From NCBI RefSeq assembly GCF_033115175.1, contig NC_084836.1:65825297-65889296 (forward strand): 64,000 nt of DNA, given 5' to 3'. Made by a program: the position numbers and the translations under genes. Below are positions 34,854 through 46,893 of the stretch, in pieces; within the stretch, counting starts at the first letter, position 1; the number at the start of each line of letters is the position of its first letter. A model generated the notes under the pieces. That model searched no databases, had not been told where the DNA came from, and worked only from the letters and a program-made list of their open reading frames with translations. The DNA is from Lepus europaeus (Eukaryota > Chordata > Mammalia > Lagomorpha > Leporidae).

Positions 34854-35106
34854 AGCAGAGGCTGATTTTCAGGCAGTGGTGTGATTGCTCTTTCTCTGCA
34901 GGTACAGCATTTGCTGGGACTCTTCTGCCAAAAACACTGTACTGTGTCCTGGGCTTGTGTTTAGGGGAGAAGTTATAAGGAGTGGTGGCAGTCGCCTATA
35001 GTCTGTTAAATATGATACAGGCATATGAGCTGGTTTCTAGAGGTGGTTCAGAGAAAGGGGATGACTTCATAGGGCCTTAGAGACTAGACAGAATTTGCTT
35101 GGGTAA

Positions 35107-35409
35107 GAGTCAGCGCTATGGCATAGAGGGTACAGCCACTGCCAGCATCTCATATAGTCACCAGTTCAAGTCCCAGATGCTCCACTTCTGATCCAGTTCC
35201 CTGCTAATTGCCTGGAAAAAGCAACTGAAAATGGCCCAAGTATCTGGGCCTCTGCCACCTATGTGGGAGGTAGGAAGAAGCTCCTGGCTGCTGGCTTCTG
35301 CCTGGCCAAGCCCTGGCCCTTGTGGTCATCTGGTGAGAGAACCAGTAGATGAAAGACCTCTCTCTCTCTCTCTGTAAATATTTCAATATAAATAATTTTT
35401 TTTAAAAAT
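35107..35409 (+). mobile_element. Older CSINE
   Basis: gagtcagcgctatggcatag to the CT-run and A-tail. Confidence 0.88.
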
Positions 35410-35589
35410 GGGTGGAGATGAAGACAGAGTTTTTCAAATTAGAGAAAAAAGCAGAGAAGTTCAGCACGCACTGGAGGCCAACAAGCAACCATGATGGGAT
35501 CCCATTCATTTGACGTTCATCAGTCACTGGGAGCTGAAGTCCAGGAGCCCCATAACTCATGTTGATTGAAATGAAAGGTTTTTTTGTGG

Positions 35590-35911
35590 TTTTTTTTTTA
35601 AGATTTCTTATATTTATTTGAAAGACAGAGTGACACAGAGAGAGGGAGAGACAGAGATCTTCCACCTGCTGGTTCACTTCCCAAGTAGCTGCAACGGCCA
35701 GGTAGCAGCCAGGTGGAAGCTAGGGACTCCTGGGACTCCATCCAGGTCTTCCATGTGGGTGGCAGGGGCCATGTACCAAGGCCATTGTCTGTTCCTTTCC
35801 CAGGTGTACTAGCAGGGAACTGCATCAGAAGTGTAAGAGCTGGGCCACAAACCGGCACTCTGAAATAGGATGCTGGCATCACAGGCAGCAGCATAACCCA
35901 CTGCTCAACAA
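35590..35911 (-). mobile_element. Older CSINE, antisense
   Basis: ttttaagatttcttatattt start; ends aacccactgctcaac. Confidence 0.87.
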
Positions 35912-35919
35912 AGGGAAAA

Positions 35920-36229
35920 AAAATTTTTTTTGACAGTTAGACAGTGAGAGAGAGAGAGACAGAGAGAAAGGTCTTCCTTCCATTGGTTCACTCCCCAAAT
36001 GGCCGCCACAGCCGGCGCTGCACCGATCCAAAGCCAGGAGCCAGGTGCTTCTTCCTGGTCTCCCACGCAGGAGCAGGGGCCCAAGCACTTGGGCCATCCT
36101 CCACTGCCTTCCTGGCCACAGCAGAGAGCTGAACTGGAAGAGGAGCAACCAGAACAGAATCTGGCACCCATATGGGATGCTGGTGCTGCGGGCAGAGGAT
36201 TAACCAAGTGAGCCGTGGCGCCGGCCCCC
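35920..36229 (-). mobile_element. CSINE, antisense (younger subfamily)
   Basis: gacagttagacagtgagaga and the gccgtggcgccggcccc end. caaagggaaaa / caaaggaaaa flank it. Confidence 0.93.
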
Positions 36230-37049
36230 AAAGGAAAATTTTTAAATGAAAACTGTAGACTTCTTCATTTTTCTGGAAAATTTATATAAAGGCATTCCCT
36301 TTCATAGGTACTATTCCTATAAGTATTTCAAACTCAGGCTAGAGTGTGTGAATTCTTAAACTGGAGGTAAATTCATATAACACCAAGTCACTTTATAGAT
36401 GGTCTAACTGATGCACAAAGAGAAAATCCAAATGACCTTTCAGACTTGGAAGACAGCCCAGGCCTCTCCCTTTCTGGTCAGCATTCAGTGTGCCCAAATC
36501 CATTGTCTTATAAGTGTAAGTTTTTTTTAACAGCTCCGTGCCCCATGACCTTCACACATTTGCTGCTGATGTGCTCATCTGATAATCACTGACCACTTCC
36601 CCCAGGTTTCCACTACGCCCAGTCTCTTGCCTGGCAGCATTTACAGCTTCTCTTGTTTCTACTAACAAGACACTCCCATTTCTCCCTGCCTCCTGATGTC
36701 CCTCTACGTATAATCTTACCATATAACACCCCACGAACAGGCCTTCACAGCCCATGGGTGGCAGAGTTTGGGGAAAATCAATTTGTTCGGTTCCCCTGGC
36801 CCATGTCCAAGGCAGCACAATTGTGAAGATTAGCTTCAGCTGACCTTGATCTGCTCTCAGCCTGGAGAACACTGCCGCTTTGCCAAGTGAAGAGAGTGCT
36901 CCAGACTCACCCAAATGCCTGGGACACAGCCCCCTTCCTCCATGGACGGTAGAACCCTAACCCATCTAGTTTTATCACCATACCTGTAATACCCATTGTT
37001 CTGTAAGCTTTTCTTTGGAACTCTTAAACATTAAGGATACTACTCTTTT

Positions 37050-37345
37050 TAAATTTTAGTTATTTAAGTGAGATATAGAGTTGCAGGCAGAAAGATCTTC
37101 CATCTGCTGGTTCACTCCCCAAATGGCTGCAACACATTTGGAGCTTGGACCATCCAAAGCTAGGAGTCAGGAGCTTCTTCCAGGTCTCCCATGCAGGTGC
37201 AGGGGCCCAAGCAGTTGGGCCATCTTTCACTGCTTTCCCAGACGATAGCAGAGAGCTGGATTGGAAGAGGAGCTGCTGGGACTTGAATTGGCATTGGCTC
37301 CACAGGCACGGAGGCTTAGCCAACTATGCCACAGCACCGGCCCCG
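37050..37345 (-). mobile_element. CSINE, antisense
   Basis: TSD aggatacta at 37034-37042 and 37346-37354. Confidence 0.92.
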
Positions 37346-37409
37346 AGGATACTATTTTTATTATCATTTTCCTTTAGATGTTTACATGAAGGAAAACTTC
37401 TGTGTATAT

Positions 37410-37487
37410 GAGGGAGCTTCAAAAAGCTCGTGGAAATTTTGCATTGTCTATTTGTATTCCATTTTCCCACAAACTTTTAGAAGCCCA
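37410..37487 (+). mobile_element. Mariner-like palindromic element (copy 3, short, uninterrupted)
   Basis: Begins gagggagcttcaaaaagctc and ends cccacaaacttttagaagc, giving inverted termini with a shortened centre of about 78 bp in total. Confidence 0.6.
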
Positions 37488-37827
37488 TGCAACACACAGA
37501 AGGACAGACAGCAAACAAGGGTAGTCAACGAAATACAACTGCTACTCTCTATTATAGAAACTCCTATGGCCAAACAAATCATAGAATAACCTCCCTCTTT
37601 TCTCCCATTTGTAGCCCAAAATGTTTTTCCATGCTTAGTAAGCACATACTTAAAAGTTTATTATTATAGCCTTGGAGCTGCTCTTACTACTCTGACAACT
37701 CTATCAAGTACTGGGGTCCTATGGGGAATGGAAACCTACTAATCTTTATTCATTTAGGGAGCAAGCATTTGTGAAGCAACTACAATGGAGTTGACTCCGT
37801 CTTAGGCAGTAGAAACACAAGTAGTGT

Positions 37828-38161
37828 GGGGCTGGTCTTGTGGCACAGTGGGTTAAGTTGCTGCTTGAGACACTGGCATCCCATACTGCAGTGCTAGTTT
37901 GAGTCCCAGCTACTCTGCTCCCAACCTAGCATTCCCGTTAATTCCTCTAGGAAGGCAGCACAAGATGGCCCAAATATTTCACCCCTGTGGAAGACCAGGA
38001 TGGAGTTCCTGGCTCTTGGTTTCAGTCTGGCCAAGACCTAGCTATTGCAACCATTTGAGGAATGAACCAGCAAGTGGTAGATTGTCTGTCTGTCTCTCTC
38101 TGTGTCTTTGTTTCCACCTCCTCCCCTACTATTACTCTTTCAAATAAATCTTCTTTAAGAA
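37828..38161 (+). mobile_element. Older CSINE
   Basis: gggctggtcttgtggcacag to tcaaataaatcttctttaag. Confidence 0.88.
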
Positions 38162-38664
38162 TCATTTAAAAAACAAACACAATGGTGAACAAGTCAGAGA
38201 AAAACCTCTGTATTCATGGAGCTTATATTCTAGTAAGAAGAGTCAGCAATTAGACAAATAAGTAAATAATATAAAACATGCTAGCTATGAGAGCTAAGAA
38301 GAGAAGCGATCAAGCAGGGAAGGAACTCGTGGGAGTTGGTAAGGTAAGGCAGACCTGACTTCATGGCTGCACCTTGGGAGAGAGGGCGCGAGGGGGAGAG
38401 GAATATGAGAAAATCTGTGGTTAAAGGGGAAGCATGCATTTCCAGGGAGTGAGCATGAAATTAGCCTCCCAAGCAGTGGCATATTCACAACACTGTAGGA
38501 GGAATAAAAATAGACTCATATCACAGAAGCTATGGAAGCACTCTGCCTGCCCTCCCTGTTGGTGAGCTTCTGGCCCTGTGCTGCCCACGATGGCATTCAA
38601 GATTCAGCTCTAAAATGACTTACAAAGAAGTCTGTAATATTAGGAGCATCAGATCTGAGGGCTG

Positions 38665-38672
38665 TGACGTCA
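38665..38672. promoter_or_regulatory. Perfect CRE palindrome (TGACGTCA)
   Basis: The 8-bp consensus CREB/ATF site in a repeat-free block about 1.9 kb upstream of the TESPA1 start codon, followed by a CG-containing stretch. A candidate regulatory site only. Confidence 0.4.
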
Positions 38673-39985
38673 TCATCCAAAAGCCCAGAGAAAGGAACTG
38701 ACTTTCCCAAAGTCGCGACCCCAGTGAGTGGCAGAGCAAACTGGCGACTTGGGTGACCCCTCCTCCCTCCACCCCTGCCCCGGCTCCACTGCCCCTCCTT
38801 TCTGTCAATCCTGCCTTCCTGCCTGGTTTTGAAGCCCCCCCCCCCCCCCGCCCCACAAGCCACCGAAACTGTTCTCATGAGCTGCAGATTCCCCGTGATT
38901 CTGATAAAGTCCATCTCCTTTGGGAACTGAAGATGCTGGCCAGGACAGCCCCCTACGTTTGCACTCCTGGGCTGCCCGGGACCAATCTGTTAGATACGTT
39001 GGCGGACAGGACTGGAAAGAAAACTCTGATGAAGGCTGTTTAGATCCCTGTCCTGTGTTCTCTCCAGTGGTGCCTCATCCAGCTGTTCTCACCTCACCAA
39101 GGACAGCTTGTCGTCTCTGCTCCGCCGCCTGTGGCTTTCCAATGACGGAAGCTTAATTTGATGATGTATTTACTCCCAAAAGCACAGACAGGGCCAGGTG
39201 CTCAAGCTTAGCAAACAAGGTCTGGTAGCACAAACTGCTCTGTTCCCAGGGAGAAAAGTGTATCTTGGACCAGAACTGAAGTGGAAGACTTCAGATCTGC
39301 ATTGATGTAGTATTTTTCTCTGGCTATGTTTGGTCTGTAGCAAGCAGAGGCACCTGAAACAGTTTTGTTGCCCTAGGAATACATTTTAAGGTTCAGGATA
39401 TTCTTTTTGCAAATAGCCATTGTCGTGCATAACCATCGAATGCCTCACTGGTGGGGATTATAAGTATGGGAAGGACAGAAAGTGATGGGAACTGGCCCTT
39501 TTATTTTCTCTGACTCCAACTGTTCAAAGAGGAGCTCTAAGAAGCTTCCGGCAACTCAAGGGAGAACCTTGGTCCCATTTCTGCTGATTCACCGTGTGGG
39601 ATGTGAGCCTGGCCAGCGGGGAAGAGGCCACGGGACAGAGGATGAGCCGATGAGTGCATGGAATCCTTCTGGGGCTGTCTGGATGACTGAGTGACCCTGC
39701 CTGCCTTCTTCCTCACTGGCTGCATGCCTCCTGCCATAGGGAAGTGTCTTTGAGAAGAATCTAGAGGTGGAATTAATGAAACACAAACACAGAAGATCAG
39801 CCATTGTGATCACCAACTGGGGACTTAATTCATGGCTATGGCACAAACCCGTTGTCAACGTGGAAATTAATTGCTTAAGGCATGGTCTCCTTGTGTTTTT
39901 GTTTTTTAATCACAGGATTTGTTTTCCTGAGAGAAATCCTGTGTAGACCCCCAACATATAAAACCAGAAATGAAGGGAGTTTTAA

Positions 39986-40014
39986 GACAAACAAAAACAA
40001 AAACAAAAACAAAA
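39986..40014. repeat. (CAAAAA)n repeat
   Basis: Four to five acaaaa units. Confidence 0.85.
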
Positions 40015-40117
40015 CCCAGAATTACTCCAGTTGGATAGATGTCTGGCTGGGAGATTTTACCTCAAAAACCTATTAGAGTTTTCAGAACCTAAACTTTTGC
40101 ATGTATCTTCCCAGGAC

Positions 40118-40239
40118 AAAAAAAAAAAAAAAAAAAAAAAGGTGAATTTTATAAATTGTACATTTCAAGATATTTTAGTTTAAATAGAAGTTTCTGAGAG
40201 ACGGTACCCTTAAGGTAAAAAAAAAAAAAAAAAAAAAAA
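40118..40239. repeat. Two poly(A) runs of about 23 bp
   Basis: A-runs at 40118-40140 and 40217-40239, about 350 bp upstream of the TESPA1 start codon. No SINE or LINE body is recognisable before either run. Confidence 0.85.
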
Positions 40240-40545
40240 CCCTGCCTGTTCTGCCAAGTATTTCAAGCTCTGGTGAGGAACAGGGGTTCTAAGCCGGAAG
40301 AGGTTTATATGGATCCTTAAGCCCTACAATGTCAGATGCTTTCAGATTTAAAGATATTTAAGAATCACCCTGGTATTTGGATTTCTCAGAGATTTTCGTT
40401 TTTAGGGGGAGCCCTAAGACGGGGCAGGCAGCTCCTCCTACCTCCTGAAAGGGCAGAGGTCAAGGGCTTGTGTGCGGAGACCGCGATATTTGGGGGCCCC
40501 CTTGCGGCGAGGATCTCTAAGCAGAAGCTGTGTCTCCACCCTCAG

Positions 40546-40590
40546 AGTATCCCTTGCGGGTCAGGAGGCCCTGAAGTCGGAGCCAGGGCC
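40546..40590 (+). other. TESPA1: Probable 5' UTR part of TESPA1 coding exon 1
   Basis: This short stretch lies between a good 3' splice site (pyrimidine tract then CAG, ending at 40545) and the TESPA1 start codon. The boundary is inferred. Transcription could instead start upstream and run through this region unspliced, or use the weaker acceptor ending at 40405. Confidence 0.4.
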
Positions 40591-40753
40591 ATGGAGGCCT
40601 CGGTGCTGAGCCCCACGTCCTGGGAGAAGCGGCGAGCCTGGGTCCGGCAGAGCCGCTACTGGCAGGCCCAGGTCCTGGAGGAGGAGGCCGCGGCCGCCCT
40701 ACAGGAGGTCCCAGAGCTTGAGCCTTCCAGCCTGGACGACGTTTTCCAGGAAG
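40591..40753 (+). CDS. TESPA1: TESPA1 coding exon 1 (residues 1-54, ends phase 1)
   Basis: This exon begins at the ATG of MEASVLSPTSW and ends after the first base of codon 55, followed by a GTGAGA donor at 40754. It encodes the conserved N-terminal basic/tryptophan segment, a glutamate/alanine run (LEEEAAAALQ) and the acidic SSLDDVFQE motif. The frame is open upstream to 40336, so an N-terminal extension cannot be excluded from sequence alone. A pyrimidine-rich acceptor ending at 40545 (tgtctccaccctcag) is the best candidate 5' boundary; a weaker one ends at 40405. Confidence 0.92.
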
Positions 40754-43700
40754 GTGAGACACGGCTGGACGTCGCACGGATGGCCACGCCTTCGGCCCGG
40801 GGAATGGGACAGCAGGTGCGGGCCCCTTGTCGAGGCTGGGTTCCCAGGGAGGCTCATTCTGACTGTTCAGACGAGTTTGGGGGAGAGGGTAAAGTAATAT
40901 AAGAAATGAATTCCCTGAGGATCAGGAAGAAGAAAGGGTCTCATTTCTGCACCATCCTGAGAAGCTTTCCTGGAACCCAGGCTACAGCTTCCCTTACAAA
41001 TGCACAAAGATGACTGCACCCTGTCTCTGTAACAAGGCTCCGGCCAGGGTGGACGCCTGGGCTCCGGCCACTAACCGAGCTGTGTGACCTCGGAGATGGC
41101 ACTCCCATCCGCTTGCTGCGATCAGACGAGATCGGGCGCATTCAGGGTGGTATGGCCGTAGACACTCCCATCTCCCTTCTGAGACGGGTACCTGGTCCCC
41201 TTCCCACACAGCTGATTCAAACGAGATCGCAGAGGGAAGAGTAAAACAGCAGTTCTGATAGACATAAACCTACCTTTGCTTGTTCGCTAGGAAACAAAAA
41301 ATACAAGCAAAGGTGGTGCTTTTTTTTTTTATTTTTTATTTTTGGAAGGATCTACCCCTGTTTCTGAAACCTGGGAGAAAGAGGGCAGTGCGTAACATCT
41401 TGGGCATTTTTCAGGTTCCTGGAAGGAAGGGAAGAAACATCCAGTATTTTAACATATGGGTGTGAGCCTCTCATATCTTAAAAGAAAAGCTTTATGGAGA
41501 AAATAGATTCTTGTCACAGCTTCTGCGAGGCTGAATTTGTAGGAGGGTGTGGTTTCCAGGGGGGGCTCTGGCTTTCTTGAGTTACATCGAGAGATGTCTG
41601 ACTTTTCCAGGGAATTCAAGCAGCAAGATTGAAGACTGGCTGCTGGACTGTGGGTAAGTGCTGGGCGGGCACCGCTGGGGTTGGCTGTGGCCAATGGGTG
41701 GAGACGCTAATAGGCATAGTCTTGGGCACAGACACCAGGACATGAGCTTGACTGGGCCTGAGGAAGTGAGGCTGAGACGGCGGTTGGAGGGGATGTTGTT
41801 GGGGTTTGGGGGCCGCTGGGTAACCCGGGCTGCGTGTGAGTCAGCTGCAGCGGTAAACCAGGGCTTAGTTAGGCTGGAGGGCTGGGAGTATAGCCTAGAT
41901 CTGCTCCAAAGCTAAGAATGCATTGACATCTGCTTCCACGGGAGCGGCTGGGCTCAGTTCCAGAGCCCGGCTCCCCTGCTCTCCCCTTCAGACGGGAGTC
42001 TTGCATTGTGTTACAGAAGAGGGTTCAGACACCAAGCCGTTCCGTTCTTGCTGAAGAGCAATCCACCGCGATGTGGTTTGTTTCTACTACAGAACACAGG
42101 GGCAGGGGCCCAGGATTTACCAGTCATTCAAAGCAGTGAAGAATTGGGGCAGGCAGGCACTTTACAAACTGGGACTCCGCACACGGTCAACCTGTGCCAT
42201 TGCGGGCTCAGCTTTGTAGACACAGAGGGAGAACTCCTGACCTACTTCAGCCAGATGCTCTTGTGATCCTGAATTCTCAGGAGGGAGAGCTCCTGCCCGC
42301 TGCTGATTTTTCCCTCCAGAAACGTCTCAAGTTGTGTATAGCCTTTCATCTAAGCGCATCTATTAAGTGACATAAATAAACCCATCCTTACTCATTTGGT
42401 GGGAAGTAAACAGCACTGAATAATCCCAGGTTGCTTACTTCAACGCTGCCCCTGAAGGCAGTGTCAGGAATGATTTATGTTGTGTTGGTTTCAGTTGTGT
42501 ACAAAACACATTGTCCTCAGCTTAAGCACAATTCATTGACTTCACACTCGGTTAAGGAGTCTGCAAAATGATAGTGAGAGGAAGGTTTTCAGGTTTAGAT
42601 GAGAAACAGGGTGAGAACTGTCTTAGGACCTAAAATGCTCTGGCATACACGCAGAAGTGGGCAGCCGGTTAAAGTCTTTGTCTCATTAACTACTCTACTC
42701 TTATCTACTCGCGTCAACAGTGATTGCCTTTGCTAACGGTTTGGTTGTCTGAATGGCCAGAGCAGTGCCGAGTGGTTTACAAAAGTGAATTCACAGAAAA
42801 ACAGATCCTACGTTCTAGACATGGCTTTCCCCACCCTCCCTCTACAAAGATAAACCCTGAACCAACATGTGATGAAAAGGCAGGCTGCTGAGTGAGAAAG
42901 CTTCAAAATTGGAGCTTAATTCTCATGTGACTACTGTGGCAGCAACTGTAATCAACTGGGCTTGGCATTGTGGCACAGCGGTTTGAGCTGCAGCCTGTGT
43001 TGTTGACATCCCATCCACTTCTGATCCAGTGCCTTTCTAACACTCCTGGGAAAGCAGTGGAAAATGGCGCAAGTGCTTGGGTCCCTGCCACCCGGGTTGG
43101 ATACCTGGATTGAGTCCCTGACTCCTACCTTCAGCCTGGCCGAGCCCTAACCACCAGGGCCACTTGGGGAGTGAGCCAGTGGATGGAAGATCTCTTTCTC
43201 TCTCTGTCTCTCCTTTTCTTTCTGCCACTCTGCCTTTCAAATAAGGAAAATAAATCTTTTTTAAAAATAACAATTTCCATAGCAGACTCATGATCGGTAG
43301 AGCGGGAGACCAGAAGAATCAAGTTTCAGAGTGTCGTGTGAGGTTGAAATGAGATGATGTGTGTCTGAGTGCTTTCTTCTCTGTAAGAGTGTGTGAGTGG
43401 GGAGGTTTACATGGGAGGAGCTGTATGCCTACTTCCAATGGCACGAAGTAAGTCCATCTGTCTATGTACATCTCTCCTTATATCAGAAACAGTGTGCCCA
43501 TAGATGAATCACAGCAACTCAAGGATAATGCTTACAGAAGGAATGAAGACGATGGGAAAGAGTGGGAGCTGAGTGGGACTTCAGTTATCATTTTAGTAAT
43601 TTATTTCTTTTAGAAGAAAATATGGCAGAATGTTGATGTGTATGGAAAAAAAAGTGGTAGATGCAAATGTGTCTGTCATGTTTGCTTTATTTTCCCGTTT

Positions 43701-46700
43701 TGGAAAAACTTCAATACTTAAACCTTTACAAGCCTGTAAGGGAAGTCTAATATGTTTACAGTTGTCTGTGGAAAGAGAATTGTTAGACTCAGAAAATCTT
43801 TCCAATTTTTTTTCTATTTTTTAATACTCTATAACTAGGGGAGTGTTTTTTTAACTTATTTTTTTACTCATCTGGGGAAACCAAAAATATTAAAGGGTGA
43901 TAAAGATTACCAACAGTGAGAGAGCACTTGACTATAGTTGATAGATAATGAAGAGAACAAAGGAAAAAATGCATCCCAAGTCACCACAACCTTGGATTTG
44001 TAGGCTGCCAAGTGCACTGAGGAAAGAGGATGGACCAGGAAGCCACGGGCACGGCTGGCTGCCCACTGTGTTGGCAGGTGCCCTGGGAGGCACTTGGCAA
44101 GTTTTGTCTCAAGACCAAGTAATTTCCACTTTTCTTTGCACTGCCAAGAACCCTCAAGGAGCAAGAGAGGTTTCTTATCTGAGGAGCTCATCAAGAAAGT
44201 CTACCAACTTCTGGCAATTCCACATCAGTGTCTCTGGGTGCTGTTGAGTCTCATGGCAGAGCCGCGGGGCTGCTCCAGGATTAGGTTATGCCTATCTTCA
44301 GAGCTGTGCTGCTCCTTTCTGTTTGCTCCTCTGAAGCTCTCAGAGGGTTTTCTGGGACACAAAATGTGTCTCATGAATCATCAGAGGCAGGATTGGAAGC
44401 CCCAGAATCATCTGTGTGGCATCAGTTTAATTCTCTGCAAAGCAGGCATTCATGGAAGCTGCTGGAAGAAGCTAAAAATAACTATGTGCTGCTTCTCACA
44501 ATTATGCCTGCCTCCCACTGTTTGGTTATGAACCGTGTATGCAGGAAGAGCAGCATTCTGGTCTATGATGCTAAGGGACTTTCAACACAAAGCTAGAAAG
44601 GGCCAACTATGGATCTACTTCCTAGTCATTGATTTTTGAAAATTTCCATTCTTTTAAATTTCTTTTTTTTTTTTTTTCAAAATTTATTTCATTTTATCTG
44701 AAAGGCAGAGAGCTAGAGGGACAAAGAGAGAGGGCTTCCATCTGCCATTTCACTCCCCAAATGTTCCCAACATCCAGAGCTGGGCCAGACTGAAGCCAAG
44801 AACCTTGAACTCAAACTGGGTCACCCAGGAGGGTGGCAGGGATGCAAGAACTTGAGCCATCGCTTGCTGCCTCTCGGGGTGCACGTTAGTAGGAAACTGG
44901 GATCAAGAGGAACTGGGACTCGAACCCAGACACATACGGGATGTAGGTGTCCCAGGTCTTAACCACTGCGGCAAATACTCCCCTAGCCATTGATGTTTAT
45001 GGTCTAACCAATAAACCATAGAAGGCCTGGGACCTGGGTGAGGACCATGAAGTTTCAAATCGTCATGCTCAGTGGGGTGGCATCCATAGAGCCAGGCCTG
45101 TATCCTTCACATTCACATAGAAACATTTACTGTCCCCAGGCTCATCCAGGGTTGGGCCTCATAACAAGAATATTTAGTACTTTCCAAGGTACTACCAGAG
45201 AAGAGAAAGGTCAGATGAGCCCCCAGCACAGTTTTATATCTACTGAGTAGCAATGAGTTTTGTTCTGGACACACCAGGAATTTTACCAGCACTATTTTCA
45301 AATGTAAATTCTGCTGACGTAGAGCATGCCATGCCTACCAGTAGCATTTGTGGCATTTTTCTGTCTAATATAAGTTATATTGCAGTCTGATGTACTTCCT
45401 GAAAAGTCAATGAGCACTCGAGTCGTAGGTCAATGACTTCACAAAGGGGATGCACCCTAGAAACCTGAAGCAGAGTGTCACCCACACCTCAAAAGCCCCC
45501 GTTCTGTCCCCTTCCACTCACAGCCTGTCTTCCTTCATTACCCTGGCTTGTAACATCCGAGACGAACTCTGTGCATACAGAATCATGCAACATGTGCCGT
45601 TTTGCATGTGCGTCTATTGCACGGCATCCTGCTGTGATGTTTGCCTGTGTGTTTGCGTGCAGCCATAGGTCATGCTGTCTCACTGTCGTGTGATAGATGT
45701 CAAGCAGTTCTTCCCTTTTGTATAGATATTTGGCAAATTTCCTTATGGGTCACTGTGACTAGCATTTCTTTTGGCAAACACATACAGGCATGTTCACTGC
45801 ATACAACATAAGTACTTCAGAAAGTCCATGGAAAAAATGGAAATAAATGGTAGGTTTATTTCAGTGAAAAAAAAAAAAAACTTTGAAAGCTATGCCCAGG
45901 GTCATAGCATAAATTTTCCATAAACTTTCTGAAGTTCTCTTGTGTGTTTTTGGTGTAGTTCTAGTAATTGCATTACATGTTGAGCATCCCTAATCTGAAA
46001 ATGTGAAATCGGGAATGCTGCAGAATCTGCCACTTTTTTATCTCTGCAATGATAGCACAAGTGAGAACTTTCACAGCTGAACTCGTGTGACAGGTTGTAG
46101 TAGAAACCCTGATGCACTAACAATACTGCGTGAAATATCCTTCAGGCTGTGTATGTATGAAACAGAGACAAATTGCATGTTTAGCCGTGGGTCCCATCCC
46201 CAATATATCTCATTAGGTATATGCAAATTTTCAAAATAAAAAAAAATCTGAAATCTAAAACAAACATTTTGGATACGAGATATTCAACATGTATCATATA
46301 GCTACAATGCAAGCATGAAATCCAGTAGTAAATCATAATATTCTAAGAGTATTCAACTGTATTAGTTATAGTTTTAGTAGTAAGTACGCATATTAGTTTA
46401 TATTAATATTTTAATATTATATGCCAACATGTCTGTAGTTTATTGCAACATGTTTATATAATTTTTTTATTAGGAAGACAGCCATACATTTGTACACCTA
46501 GTGATTTTATTGGTTTCCCATTCTTAATTAGCTTGAGTAGCATTTTAAATTATATGTCATTTCCTTTTTTAAAAAGATTAATTTGGGGCCAGCATTGTGG
46601 TCTAACAGGTTAAGCTGCCACCTGCAATGCCAGCATCCCATATGGGAGCGAGTTCAACTCCTGGCTTCACTTTTGATCCAGCTCCCGGCTAATGTGCCTG

Positions 46701-46853
46701 GGAAAGTAGTGGAAGATGGCCCAAACCCTTGGGCCCCTGCACCCACATAGGAGACTTGGAAGAAGCTCCTGGCTCTCTGGCTTTGGCCTGGCCCAGCCCT
46801 GGCATTGCAGCCATTTGGGGCGTGAACCAGTTGATAGAAGATTTCTATCTCTG

Positions 46854-46893
<40 letters not shown>

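Larger units (their letters stand above)
38162..40545. other. Unique block upstream of TESPA1 coding exon 1
   Basis: Contains the CRE palindrome (38665), a C-run (38836-38850) and two poly(A) runs, but no SINE over 2.3 kb. A plausible place for a proximal promoter or further 5' exons. Confidence 0.45.

Noticed and set aside
1..40000. NEUROD4 coding sequence expected near TESPA1
   Set aside because: No bHLH-encoding frame was found on either strand; only a possible noncoding first exon is present.
40336..40590. N-terminal extension of TESPA1 by 85 in-frame codons
   Set aside because: The conserved start MEASV has a strong Kozak context and a splice acceptor lies between; the upstream frame is probably intron or UTR.
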